From Mercurialis annua (taxonomy: Eukaryota > Streptophyta > Magnoliopsida > Malpighiales > Euphorbiaceae): a stretch of 64,000 bases of DNA. The stretch covers positions 11,844,501 to 11,908,500 of the forward strand of contig NC_065571.1 of the NCBI RefSeq assembly GCF_937616625.2. Reading direction: 5' to 3'. A program made the translations under genes and the position numbers. How positions within the stretch are numbered: position 1 is the first letter of the stretch; each line of letters starts with the position of its first letter. Below, in pieces: positions 12,701-22,649 of the stretch. The notes below the pieces were generated by a model. That model was not told where the DNA came from. It did not search any database and worked only from the letters and a program-made list of their open reading frames with translations.

Positions 12701-14373
12701 TGCGTATTTAAAAGTTAAACATAATTTACTTTTGCCATAATCGTATTAAAAAGTAAAATATTTTAACTTTTTCATTGATTTATTCAAATTTTATAACTTA
12801 TTGGAAGTGAAAGGGCTAATACCTGAACAAGATCACAGTTGCAACGATGGTAACCTATGCGGTTGCCTTTATCGATGACAAAAGGGTTGTAGTGATCAGA
12901 ATACGATCTGGTATTCACAGTGATTTGTACGGATTCTTCTTCTTCGTCGTCTATTTCTTCTTCTTCATCTTCTTCTTCTTCTTCTTGTTGTTGTTGCCGT
13001 CGTTGTCGTTTATTTGTATCAAAAATCTCAATATGTCGATATTGTGCCTTTTCTTCCCGTTCGTCGGACAATTTTGATTTCTGACGGATGGTTGCCACCA
13101 CAACTTCGGTGGCACTTATGGCGGCCGGTGTCATGGCATGAATTCCTAGTGGAGTCACGGGGCTGATTTTAGTTTCAGCGCCGCTAATATCAGCTCGAAA
13201 CACTCTCCATTCTCTCTTATCCTCTTCTTTGTCAGACGCTATATTATCGTTGATAATTCTGCGATGAAAAAATATGACGCTCTCACTTCCCCACGTCGGC
13301 CACCCGCCGTTCTGTACGACGAGCCTCCGTTTATAAGGCTTAACCAAGTTCATCACATAAATGTCAGTCTGGAGATCTTCAATCTCTCCGTGCCATCCGC
13401 CCCTTCGCTGGAAAGACGCCACTGCTATCATCTTTCCATTTGGTGATGCCGCAGGGCTTAAATCAGCATGCCCTGCAAGCCATTAGATAATCAGATTAAA
13501 TATTTTTAGGGTTGCAGAGTAGTTTTTTTATAAAACGGTTATAAAATTATAAAAATTATAAATTATTGTCGAATTATTATATTTTTATAAAACGGTTACC
13601 GAACTTTAAAAAATTATAAAACAGTTATCGATTAAACTATAGTTTTTTTAACGAAATGGTTGTCCATCTTTACTTTGTCTACGTCTATAATCCGGTAACT
13701 ATTTTATAAAATTGCTATTGTTGCGGGTAATTTTTGTAAATCACTATAATTCGATAACCAATCTATAACTTTTTTATTGTTTTTAACCATTTAGTAAAAA
13801 CTAAAAACTATGCAAAAATATTTGAAAAGTAAACATACATGATGGAGTAAGCCGGTCAGTTTCTCCATTGTTGAGATCGGTTTTATAAACTGCAGTCCAT
13901 GGCTGACGCCGATCGTTTGGGTCCTCCATAGTGGAGATATACACGAGATAGTCTCCGGCGATGCAACCGCTGTCTTCCATTCGAACGCAACCGCTGTCTT
14001 CCATTTGAACACCGTCGAAGGTCCCATAAACATCAGCAAAACTAAAGACTTTGACGATCGGCGGATCGTTGAAACGGAGAGCAATATGAAGCGTTTCGAG
14101 GCTATTATCTTTTTCAGAAACATAAATCATGCCGGTGAGATTACCGGTATCGGCATCCTTCACGTTAGCTTCAGTAGACAAGTTTAGGCGCTTCAGAATT
14201 TTCTTGAGAGCCGGAGTTGGAATCATTTTTCCGTTGTAATTTGAAGATATTCCGTCCGTCATACGGCTCTCGTCTTCCTCCCGTGTCGAATTTTTCGGCC
14301 TTGCGAATATGTCGAGCGGCTCCAATGGTCTGTAGGTTGCGAAGAAGGCGATGCTACCTCTATCATCAGCCAT
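9727..14373 (-). CDS. DPP6 N-terminal domain-like / TolB-like beta-propeller protein
   Basis: This is a five-exon gene resembling Arabidopsis At1g21680/At1g21670; the biochemical role of that family is not established. Exons are 14373-13839, 13472-12823, 12663-12466, 11799-11589 and 10421-9727. Each intron has GT...AG ends and frames join cleanly, for example SPDG/KQLVFR. The product is about 762 residues. The N-terminus has SIAFFATYRPLEPLDIF. Propeller-type repeats follow: LSPAASPNGKMIAVAS, FPTFSPDGNMLAFID, AFPSSSPDGKQLVFR, CQWSPTNEWIVFSSTRD and HPFFSPYGNSIAVTSD. The start is the ATG at 14373, giving MADDRGS. Oddities are a 24-bp tandem duplication in exon 1 (MEDSGC twice) and a Gln/Glu/Asp-rich run in exon 2 encoded by trinucleotide repeats. 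Family call firm, exon 4 borders least certain. Confidence 0.88.
10672..10783. repeat. 112-bp inverted repeat (hairpin) in intron 4 of the propeller gene
   Basis: ATATCTACAGGAAAGTTAAT at the left is matched by its inverse at the right. The arms of about 45 bp (through ATGATGCTTTG and GAGTCAGC) surround a short loop near 10725-10740. It resembles a small MITE, and the transcript would fold into one long hairpin. Confidence 0.8.
10904..11535. mobile_element. Mutator-type MITE, 632 bp, in intron 4
   Basis: The ends are GGCTTAATTCCTTAAAAAAC and its inverse, with inverted repeats of about 170 bp including CCCCACCTTGCA and ACCCAATTTTGAG. Perfect 9-bp duplications TATTGAAAA lie at 10895-10903 and 11536-11544. 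The centre is T/A homopolymer-rich and non-coding. A related copy is nested at 61318-61736. Confidence 0.93.
13519..13800. repeat. Imperfect foldback sequence in intron 1 of the propeller gene
   Basis: Short motifs ATAAAACGGTT and TATCGAATTATA occur in both orientations around a centre near 13660. The ends are roughly complementary. It looks like a degraded MITE, but I found no clear target duplication. Confidence 0.45.
13962..14010 (-). repeat. 24-bp tandem duplication within exon 1 of the propeller gene
   Basis: The unit holding AACCGCTGTCTTCCATT on the plus strand appears twice in direct succession. It preserves frame and duplicates MEDSGC(V/I)R-type residues. Only one copy is expected from the family as I recall it. 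Confidence 0.85.
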
Positions 14374-14437
14374 CTTACTCTGCAATTTTTTGTTTGAACT
14401 TTGTTTTCTTTTAGGAGTAGGAGCAGTTCATGCCTGT

Positions 14438-14462
14438 GTATAAATTATATATATATATATAT
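14438..14462 (-). promoter_or_regulatory. TATA-like element of the propeller gene
   Basis: On the minus strand a run of TATATA followed by AATTTATAC lies about 65-90 bases upstream of the ATG at 14373. The repeat is also a (TA)n microsatellite, so the exact TATA box cannot be fixed. Confidence 0.45.
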
Positions 14463-14945
14463 CAAAGTCATACATACATTTTGATATTTGAAAGCTTATT
14501 TTAATATTTTAGTATTTACTACTCTACATTTTAAGTTTTATTAATAACTTTTAGATTATATTTAATTATTTATTTAATATATGTCATAAATTATATCTAA
14601 TTTATTATTTAATATATTCCATAATTTTTTCAATACATTTGGTTTAAGCAGGTTAAATAGATTCCCATTACGAGCTGCGGTGTTGAAATTAGGATTTTTT
14701 TTTTCCAAACCGAGCTTAATAATATGAACTGTTTTTTTTCCCTAAAACTGGCCGAGTTATCTACTTTATCACCAAAAGTTATATTTTTAATATTCTAACA
14801 ACAAATTTATTCATAATTTTTAATATTCAATTGATTCAATTTAAAAGAACTAACTAAAAAAAAATTACTTCAAGGACGTACGAATTAAACAAAAAATAAA
14901 AAGTAAGAAGACTCAAAGATGGATTCTGTCCTTTTTATTTCGCTT
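14463..14945. other. Intergenic AT-rich stretch
   Basis: No gene, long repeat or clear element end was recognised here. The stretch is upstream of the propeller gene and may hold its distal promoter. Confidence 0.5.
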
Positions 14946-14949
14946 AAAG

Positions 14950-15065
14950 AAGGGCAAACAACATTGTCAAGTGGATGAGTTTACGTGGTAGAAACACCTC
15001 ATTTAAAATCAAACATTTTGAGTTTGAATCACCTTTACTGTACGAGTAAATTTTATAATTTTATT
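14950..15065 (+). mobile_element. Possible tRNA-derived SINE fragment
   Basis: TCAAGTGGATGAGT resembles an A box. About 50 bases later GAGTTTGAATCACC resembles a B box (GGTTCGANTCC). The spacing suits a pol III promoter, but no 3' A-tail or duplication was recognised. Confidence 0.35.
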
Positions 15066-15834
15066 AGAAAATATAACATTTTGTGTAAATTATAATAATT
15101 ATTAATTTATAATTATATAAGTTAAGCTGTTTGGATAATGTTAACTTATCAAATAAGCATGATATCCGTGTTAAGGATTTTGATATAATTAGATAAAATA
15201 TTTTTTCTATAAATTTTTTACATTTATAAAACGGCTAAGATGAGACTGCTCAGTACGGGTAATTGATTATGAAGGTTAATGAACTTCTCCAAAATTATAA
15301 AATTGTTACTGAATTTTAAAATGTATCTTGACTAAACTTTGAAATTGCGATTCCGAAAAGTTTTTTAGTAATTTTGACAAATAATGTATATGTGGCATCA
15401 ATTTTTTTTTCTTCAATAACCAAAAATCCTTCTTCTGAAAACAAGATGATAGTTCAATAACCATTTTTTCACGTTATAAAATTCAATAACCATTTTATAG
15501 TTTTAAGAAAGTTCAATACATTTAAAAATCAATTACCGCTGAAATTTTTTCTATTTATTTTTATTATTCTACACATATTTTAATTCATTTCACGTTCCAA
15601 TGCTCTATTTTTTCTTTAATTTCATATATGATATTTTTTGATAATTAATAATATATATCTTAGATGTTAATTTGAGTGAAAGCAAAATTAGAATCATGTA
15701 TAAGTAAGTCAACATTACTTGTTTAATGGTGTTTAACAACTCACATTTTGTAGCACTTACGATTGTTTTTATCTTTCATTAGATTGCAAAATGAAGTCTT
15801 TGATTAAATTTACCAATAACTTGTGTTCAAATGA
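15066..15834. other. Intergenic AT-rich stretch
   Basis: No coding capacity was found. Around 15225-15530 short AATAACCATTTT and AAAATTATAAAA motifs recall the foldback in intron 1 of the propeller gene, without clear ends. Confidence 0.4.
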
Positions 15835-16160
15835 TTAATGTAAACAAAGACTTAAACAAATTAAAACATATAAAGACATTATTTAAAATATAATTAAAGA
15901 AAGACATCATATTGTAATTTTAAACAAAGACTCAAGAAAGATCAACAAATATAATAATTTATGACTTGGTGTAAACAAAGACTTAAACAAATTTTATTTA
16001 ATTTAAGTAAAGACAAATAGATTTAAATCACTTCTCAACAAGTTCAAACAAAGACTTCATTTAAATTTAAACAAAGACTTCATTACAGATTTAAATAAAG
16101 ACTTCATTATAATCTTCTATTCCTAAAATAAAATAAAGACTTCATCCTGCAAATAAAGAT
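15835..16160. repeat. Degenerate minisatellite, AAACAAAGACTTCATT-like units
   Basis: Some ten variants of the motif (A)AACAAAGACTT(C/A)A occur at irregular spacing through this stretch. The best-conserved copies are between 16040 and 16145. No coding role is apparent. Confidence 0.7.
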
Positions 16161-16324
16161 TAGACTTTTAAATATTGTAAAAACTAATGAAGATTTTTTT
16201 TCCGAATATAATGAAGGCATCCGTTCATGTCCATAAACTAAAAATCTTCTTTTTTAAAATCAAAGATAGGTATATCAAATAGATTAAAAGTATTACAGAG
16301 CCAAAAGCAAGAGACACAAGATTA

Positions 16325-16960
16325 CAAACTAATCATATCCTGAGAAAAGCGCCAGTGAATCTGTGACTACTTTAGCTAGGTTGTGAGCTTCCATATTACC
16401 CGAACAACCACTACTAGAACCAAATTATCGACGAAAAATCTTGATTTATTGATGGATTTCAAGCTTTTACCGACAAAAAACTGATTTAGCAACGTATTTT
16501 AGCTTTTTAGTGACGGAAAATTCCGTTGCTTAAATGAAGACGCTAGATATCTTCACAAATATCTAGATGGCTAAGCGATGCACACGATTCAGAATTGACT
16601 GACTTGATTACTTGGAGGGCATCTCCTTAATTCAAAAATAACTTTGTTCCACATGCAGCTTATAGCCACATTCATTGCTTCTCGAAGGGCCAAAAATTCT
16701 AAAATACATGGATCCCAAATGTGACAAAAAGAAGCCGAGAATTTATTAATGACATTACCCGAGTGATCTTTGGTCACAATAGCAACTACTCCAAAATACA
16801 GAGCTTCATGAATGGCTGCATCATAGTTCAACTTTAAAAAAATTCTCAAGGGGGCTGCCATGTAGACAGAAAGTCTTCGTCAGGATTTATGCTAACACCA
16901 TCAGATGAATGATCAGCAATGTTCAGCTCATGTTGCTGGCATAACTCAACTTCGAAGGTC
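16325..16960 (-). pseudogene. LINE RNase H tail, minus strand, interrupted
   Basis: This is a second RVT_3-type RNase H remnant. After a STWQPP motif near 16870 come KLNYDAAI (the first catalytic Asp), GVVAIVTKDHSGNVI, and EFLALREAMNVAI (the catalytic Glu). The frame breaks after VIFEL and resumes one base off. The C-terminal block (GNMEAHNLAKVV) lies at about 16400-16340, beyond a CACTA-like insertion. It differs from the RNase H at 8.6 kb (NYDAAI against NTDGAY), so two LINE lineages contributed. Confidence 0.8.
16409..16560. mobile_element. CACTA-like terminal fragment inside the RNase H remnant
   Basis: The sequence begins CACTACTAGAA. It contains GACGAAAAATC, CCGACAAAAAACTG and GACGGAAAATTCCGTTGC, like the subterminal repeats of En/Spm elements. 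It separates two blocks of one RNase H domain. A TTTTTAGTG at about 16505-16513 could be an inner or outer end. No matching 3-bp duplication was found. Confidence 0.5.
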
Positions 16961-16974
16961 GTTGTTAAACAACG

Positions 16975-17413
16975 AGAAATTCTGTCTGGAATGGGAATGG
17001 CATTGTCCTATTTAGTGTATTTTCCGTTTAGGGACGAGTTCTATTTAGGATTATCTTTGTATTATGGAAATTGTCTCCTTTTAAGAGACTATCTTCAACT
17101 TATCTAGAAGATCTTGATCTTCTAGAATCTTTTCTTTATTATAGTTGTTGTAGTTGGCTTTGGATTCAATCTCTTAATGAGATTCGTGTCTGAACTTCGG
17201 TATTCTTCAGTTGACGAATCCTAAGGGATTCGGTCAACATCCTCTTGGATGAATCCTATGAGATTCGGCTTTGCCGTATGGTTCTGCGTTGATCTTATAT
17301 TTGATTTGTTGTTTCTTCGTCGAGTCCTGGGACAAACTTCGATATGCGAATCCTTCTAGGACTCAGCGTATCGTTTATAGTATGTGGAAATTGGATTTCC
17401 ATCAGTACACTTT
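16975..17413 (-). mobile_element. LTR-like fragment related to 5590-5903
   Basis: Read on the minus strand it begins TGATGGAAATCC, as the 5.6-5.9 kb copy does. It carries ATTCGCAT/GAGTCC-type repeats and an AGAAGATCAAGATCTTCT palindrome. No flanking 5-bp duplication was found, so solo-LTR status is unproven. It lies right beside the LINE remnant. Confidence 0.5.
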
Positions 17414-17442
17414 ACGTGTAATTGAATGGCCCATTTGGTGGC

Positions 17443-17650
17443 TAATGAACCCTTATAAGTGATTGCTTGGCAATATCATCATTCGACCTTTGAATGACTC
17501 ACTCGGTGCAAAATTATGTGAATATAATAAATTTAGTCTAATGAACCCTTATAAATGACTCACTTGGCAATATCATCATTTGACCTTCTGTTTCAACATT
17601 TTCTTTTCGGTGCAACATAATATAAGAACCATAAAACTTTAGTCTAATGG
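17443..17650. repeat. Direct repeat of about 95-105 bp downstream of the hormone-binding gene
   Basis: TAATGAACCCTTATAA followed by CTTGGCAATATCATCATT occurs at about 17443 and again at about 17539. A shared CGGTGCAA...TTTAGTCTAATG block follows each. Copies differ by small indels. Confidence 0.75.
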
Positions 17651-17722
17651 GAGGATATAACCGACATTCTCGCTGGACCTTGAGTTCAAATTTCAACATC
17701 ATAAAAATCACAAATATAACAT

Positions 17723-18896
17723 CTAATGAGCAGGAGAATTTGCCAAATACGTTTCTAGGCAATTGATGTATGCTAACATCGATGATCTTGTCTTTGATGG
17801 CAATGTGTCATCTTCTATTTCGGACTCATATTCAACTGTGACATCGATCAAACTCTCCTCTTTTCCGGTAGCTGTTAACTGGAAAAGTGTACTGTAGTAA
17901 GTAAAACCAAGATTCAGATGGCCTCCTTCTATTACTTTTAGTGCAAATCGGTGCAGCGACTCATCAAGCTCTGTTATTTGTTCCTTCTGGTATGTCATTG
18001 TTTTGATATCTACCAATGTCATAAACATAATGTGTTACTTTTTTTTTACTATGTAAAAGATTAAACCATCAATTTCCTTCAAAAACTGGAAACCACTAGC
18101 AAAAAATGTAACGATATTAATGGCGGATCCAATTTTTTTTTATAAAGTGGGCAATATTGTACTGAAAGTTTGTAAGATGTGTAAAATTGATAAAACAAAA
18201 ATTTTAAAGTGAGCAATGCTTATCATTTTAAGGCAGAAAAACTATAATATTAGATTATATATTTATACTTTTTCAAAGATAATATTAAGGTGGTCAACTT
18301 ACCTCTCCCTAATTCCGCCCTGAACGAAAGACTCTATATATTTTCATCTTTAATATATAGATTACTCAAACTTAAGAAATTTATCATAATTGATATTTTA
18401 AAATTCTATAAACTTTATCAAAGGATGATCTTTTTCATTGCAAATGAGGGTTGGCCTGGCTGGCAACCCTCATATTGCATCTTTTAAAGGGTGTGGGTTT
18501 GACCCGCCCTTCTGCAGCCAGTGGGCTGAATTAAAAAATAAATAATTCTGCTAACTTCGTTAACACTTAACCTACTGTAATTCTACCTTTGATAAAAAAA
18601 ATCTTCTTTTTAATTGTCTGGCCTATAAGCATATTTTATTTAATGATCATAACGGTAATAAATAATAAAAAGAATTAAAAGATTGAAGAAATGATAGAGA
18701 AAAAAATGGACAAACCAGGGCCAAAGTTGAAGAGAAAGACTGAACCAAGGCCACCATCACCTTCAATAACTTGAGCTTCTTTAACTAAATTTGGAATCAT
18801 TTTTGGAATTATGAATTTTAAATCCTTAGTTAAAGCTTTCCACAGAATATCAACCCCAACACTAATTTTGGCTTGTGTTTTCACTTCCTTGGCCAT
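17723..18896 (-). CDS. Cytokinin-specific / phytohormone-binding protein (Bet v 1 fold)
   Basis: Exon 1 is 18896-18716 and exon 2 is 18009-17723, giving 155 residues, the length I recall for Vigna CSBP. The intron 18715-18010 starts GT and ends GGTAG and splits codon 61, close to the conserved intron position of PR-10/Bet v 1 genes. The glycine-rich loop EGDGGLGS is at 45-52. TYQKEQITELDESLH and IEGGHLNLGFTYYSTLFQL match the CSBP branch rather than PR-10 or MLP. These proteins form a soluble cup that binds hydrophobic hormones (cytokinins, gibberellins) in vitro; the role in vivo is open. A SINE sits in the intron. The start is the first ATG and has a TATA box about 90 bases upstream. Confidence 0.9.
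18447..18601 (+). mobile_element. SINE in the intron of the hormone-binding gene
   Basis: GAGGGTTGGCCTGGCTGGCA resembles an A box region and GGGTTTGACCCGCC a B box. The 3' part, CTGCTAACTT...TAACCTACTGTAATTCTACC...GATAAAAAAAA, matches the 3' ends of the SINEs at 29262 and 35866. It lies opposite in strand to the host gene. Flanks ATCTTTTTCATTG and ATCTTCTTTTTAATTG may be a diverged duplication. Confidence 0.75.
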
Positions 18897-18985
18897 GATT
18901 TTTCAAATCAAAGCAATTGTTTCAGAGAAATATTGAGGATTCAGTTTTGTTTATGAGATGAGGAAATGTGTTTCATAGCATCTTT

Positions 18986-18993
18986 TATTTATA
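18986..18993 (-). promoter_or_regulatory. TATA box of the hormone-binding gene
   Basis: TATAAATA on the minus strand, about 90 bases upstream of the ATG at 18896, leaves room for a leader of about 60 bases. Confidence 0.6.
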
Positions 18994-18999
18994 TCGACC

Positions 19000-19341
19000 A
19001 AATACAAATGGACATTATGAACCGCCACTTTTGCACTTTTTCTTGTCTGGTTGGATTGCACATTAATGGGGAATATTATTGGACTTTTTACAAAAAATAC
19101 TTATATTCAATAAAGGTTTTCAAAAATAATTCTTTCTTCTTCTTCTGTTTTTTTTTTGAAAAATACGTTTTTAATATATCACTGGTAGATCATTAGTATA
19201 TTATTGATAGATGGTGTATTTTACAAAAATAATATATTTTACAACAATAAAAAAGTTTAAGTGTATTTTCACAAAGGAATGAGATGGTTCAAAAGAAACT
19301 TATTTTCCAAAGGCTAAAAACGAGAAAATAAGAGATAGTTG
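19000..19341. other. Upstream flank of the hormone-binding gene
   Basis: AT-rich with a short TTCTTCTTC run. No gene was recognised. Confidence 0.45.
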
Positions 19342-19677
19342 ATCCTAAAGATCATTGAACTTCAAAATTTTTACATTTCAGTCATTAAACTATTTTTTTC
19401 TTGTCACCGAACTTTCATTTTCTTTTTTCCTTTTTTATATTTTCCAAGTTAAAAATACTTAGATGACAACCGGAATTTACCTATTTTTACCTGAAAACTT
19501 GCCCATGTATGCATAATTTAACTTAAAAGCTCCTTTTCAAAATAAAATTATGTGAATATAATAAAAATTTAAAGTAAAACTAGCAAAATCCGGTTGCCAC
19601 AAGTCAGAAAACAATAAAATAGTTTAGTGATTGAAATGAAAAATACTTGAAAGTCCAATGATGGTAAGAATTAATTA
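19342..19677. mobile_element. MITE-like foldback element
   Basis: GATCATTGAACTT...CATTTCAGTCATTAAACTATTTT at the left is mirrored by AAAATAGTTTAGTGATTGAAATG...AAGTCCAATGATGG at the right. These are imperfect inverted repeats of about 70 bp. I could not assign a target duplication, so the ends are approximate. Confidence 0.6.
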
Positions 19678-20001
19678 CGTGAAAGTAAGCTCTTTTAATT
19701 TTATTTTCTACTTGACCCTCCATGTTTTAAAATATTGTGAAAATAACCCCTTTATTTGTTCAAAAAGTACATTTAAGCTTCTTCACTTTATTTTTCAAAC
19801 ACTTAGACCCTCATATTTTTAGACATTTCTTTGTTTTTTTTACAAACACAAATTATTTGCACCATGTAAATATATTAAGAATTCAAATGGGCAAAAAGGA
19901 AAAAAAACTGAAAATATTTGCATGCTTTTTGTGAATAACTTAAAAAAGAAAAATTTACCTTCTGCTTTTTCCAAAAAGAATAAGCCTTATTATAAATTAA
20001 A

Positions 20002-20291
20002 GGATTAATTGCAAATGCATACACAAACTTTACCCTAATTTGCAATTACGACATAACCTTTGAAACTTGTCAATGTCAATAACCAACTTTCATTTTTTGG
20101 CAAATTTGTACACCGACCAATCACGCAACGACACATGGCGGTATATTACAATGTCCACGTTAGTTTTTTTTCGTGTTTAGTGTATCGATTTGCCAAAAGT
20201 GCAAAGTTGGTTACTAACATTGTCAAGTTTTAAAGTTTATGTTGTAATTGCAAATTAGGGTAAAGTTTGTGTATGAATTTGCAATTAACCC
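20002..20291. mobile_element. Mutator-type MITE, 290 bp
   Basis: The ends are GGATTAATTGCAAAT and its inverse, ATTTGCAATTAACCC. Inverted repeats run about 90 bp through ACACAAACTTTACCCTAATT. Perfect 9-bp duplications TAAATTAAA flank it at 19993-20001 and 20292-20300. Non-coding. Confidence 0.92.
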
Positions 20292-20300
20292 TAAATTAAA

Positions 20301-20950
20301 TAATTTAACGGTTGGAGTTACATTCAAATTCAATGCACATCTCCTAAGACATAGTTTTACTTTTATATCCTATTGTCACCTTAAATGTCTTGCAGTTTAC
20401 TAAAAAATAATGATAAAGGGAATTAAAAGAATATAATTAAAAATATAACATAAAAACAATAAAATGAAATATATAAAAAACATTCAATTGAAATAAGATA
20501 GAAGGAGTTCTACTATAAAAAATAAGGACAAGATGAATAATAATTAGATAAATTCATTTTACTTATATGTAATTAATGTATTGTTATAAAAAAAATAAAA
20601 TTATGTTTAATATATAAAATGAACAATTAATTTTGTAGACATGGTAGGTTATAATTATATAGATATAAAAGAAAGGGCATTCTTTGACTAACATATAAAC
20701 ACATTTAGTAAGTAATCTTCTATATATGGTAGGATATAAACATATATTATGAAAGGAAAGATAAATTAATGATTGCTGTATAAAAGATATAAAATTGTAG
20801 TAAATAATTTTGTATTTATGGTAGTATATATTCATATACTATAAAAGAAAAAACAAATTTATATCAAATATGAAAAAAATATTAAATTTTGATAAATGAT
20901 TATAAATAATTAAATATATGTAGTTGGATATACTAAATGAATAAATAATC
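20301..20950. other. AT-rich intergenic stretch
   Basis: No gene was recognised. Repeated GGTAG-TATA-ATAAACATAT-like segments at 20640-20850 suggest an old local duplication but are too diverged to define. Confidence 0.45.
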
Positions 20951-20952
20951 TA

Positions 20953-20961
20953 GTGTGTGTT

Positions 20962-21056
<95 letters not shown>
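20953..21056. repeat. Compound microsatellite (GT)n(TA)n
   Basis: A (GT)n run from 20953 passes directly into about 70 bases of (TA)n with one AATA interruption near 20991. It ends in TTAATTAATTAA beside a MITE. Confidence 0.97.
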
Positions 21057-21059
<3 letters not shown>

Positions 21060-21066
21060 TTAATTA

Positions 21067-21382
21067 ATGTCATAAAAATTCACCAGTTTTCCACGTTTTT
21101 TCAATTTAATCACGCTGTTTAAAAGTGTCATATGTGAACACTAACTTTCATTTTTTTCCAAATTATTACATGGGATCAGAATTTGCTGAGTTATCATCCA
21201 TTTTCTATTGGAATTTGCCAAGGTGGATGTCATTTTTCGACTGTCACCTCATCAAATTGTGACTTTACGTATCAATTTAGAAAACAAATGAAAATTTATG
21301 TCCAAATATGATTTTTTTTAAAGACGTGATTAAATTGAGAAAACATATAAAGTTGATGAATTTTTATGACATTAACACACAC
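21067..21382. mobile_element. Mutator-type MITE, diverged copy (TGTCATAAAAATTCACC family)
   Basis: The ends TGTCATAAAAATTC and GAATTTTTATGACA are inverted copies, and the inverted repeats continue for about 100 bp. The same family is intact at 45801-46102 and a stub lies at 30970-31018. The outer bases are lost here in TTAA-rich flanks, so no 9-bp duplication can be read. Confidence 0.8.
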
Positions 21383-21595
21383 GCATGCACGGGAGCAACA
21401 TACATACACATATATGTGTATGTATATATAATTATATGTAATAACTTTAACTTATATGTGTGTATTAATTTATATGTTTTATTGTCATATATGTATCTAT
21501 ACACACATATTATATTTATATATAAATATTGCACTAAATAAATTTTATATTAATTTATAAATATATAAATATTAATAAAAATAATATTATTGTAA

Positions 21596-21776
21596 ACTTC
21601 GGTTTTTCGATCAGTTCAGTTAACCACTTGTTGAAAACAAAGCAAAACCAAAAACCATACTTTTTTATAATTTGAAACCAAACCAATCCATTTTAATCAT
21701 TTTAACCAAGCTAAAATTAATTTCGGGTTGGTTTGGATCGGATTAATGGTTTGGTTCGGTTTTTGCTCACCCCTAA
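21596..21776. mobile_element. hAT-like element fragment
   Basis: CTTCGGTTTTTCG...AACCAAACC motifs and a right end GCTCACCCCTA match the subterminal style and TIR of the hAT MITE at 3143-3989. The left TIR and the duplication are missing. Confidence 0.55.
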
Positions 21777-22061
21777 TTCATCTTACAAAATCTCTATAAA
21801 ATCCTCAAATAGTGTTTTTAGAAAAGTGATACATTTCTTCTTTAGTTTAAAGTGACATATGCATCTCCATCATAAAAGTCTCCTAAAATTTTTTAATATC
21901 CAAATCTGTCTTCAATCTGAAAAAACGACTTTCGGTACTTTAAAATTGTTGGCTTCTCTATTTCCAGAACTTCTTCGTGTCAAGTAATTTCGCCTTGCGA
22001 AATCCTCCAAATAATGATTTTGCCATAATAATCATAATCCAAAATTAAATCTGAAAGAATT

Positions 22062-22125
22062 GTCTCTGATACCAATTGTTGTAACATTGATACCGATTGT
22101 TGAATCTTTGATACCAATTGTCGTA
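22062..22125 (-). repeat. Three tandem variants of the LTR end / primer-binding site
   Basis: GATACCAATTGTTGTAAC, GATACCGATTGTTGAATC and GATACCAATTGTCGTAAC follow one another at about 21-24 base spacing. Each is the complement of an LTR-end plus TTGGTATC junction. Confidence 0.8.
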
Positions 22126-22640
22126 ACCGGAGTGGTATGCGAGTGGAATCGAAACCATTCAGTAGGTAGTTAATTATGAATTTGATCAACAAATAATAAT
22201 ATAGCAAAATATTAATAACACAAGAGATTTACGTGGTTCTGCATTAAAGCGTATATCCACGGGCGAAAAAATCAAGCCATCCACTAATCATCAAAAGGAA
22301 TACAAAAGTGGTAGAGAATCACCAAATAAAGAACATCTCTAGTAAATATGCTCTTAGAAGAAAAATCCATAAAGTGTTTAACTCTCTACAAGAAGTAACC
22401 CGAAAGGGTTAGAATTAACTTTTGTTCCTCACACTACACAAATCCCATTTTCCCCTTATTCACATCAATGTCTATATTGTGTGTTCAGTTTTGGTATTGT
22501 GTGTTCAGTTTTGGTGTACTCTAAAAGGTGCATTAGGTAGCCTATATATATTGAGTAAATAATCTATTTGTAGCATTAGGATTACTAATCCAAATTGGAT
22601 TATATCTTCCTAATTGCCCAATGACAACAAGCGAGCTCTC
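22077..22640 (-). mobile_element. LTR of a retrotransposon, minus strand, with primer-binding site
   Basis: On the minus strand the LTR ends TTACAACA and is followed by TTGGTATCAGAG (22075-22064), a perfect initiator-Met-tRNA site. Within it lie TTTACGTGGTTC on the plus strand (shared with the LTR at 60.2 kb) and a TATATATAGG box near 22548-22539. The upstream limit is approximate. The internal region of the element is absent. Confidence 0.7.
22474..22513. repeat. 20-bp tandem duplication
   Basis: TATTGTGTGTTCAGTTTTGG is present twice without mismatch, inside the LTR. Confidence 0.9.
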
Positions 22641-22649
22641 TGAAAGTCC

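Noticed and set aside
12847..13077. Plus-strand frame rich in Phe inside the propeller gene
   Set aside because: It is the antisense of the acidic Glu/Asp run in exon 2. The repeat keeps all frames open.
16975..17413. Solo LTR with target duplication
   Set aside because: No matching 5-bp flanks were found at any plausible TG...CA boundary, so it is listed only as an LTR-like fragment.
21063..21390. PIF/Harbinger origin (TTA/TAA duplication) for the TGTCATAAAAATTC MITE
   Set aside because: The intact relative at 45801-46102 has a perfect 9-bp duplication, so the flanking TTAA here is part of AT-rich context.
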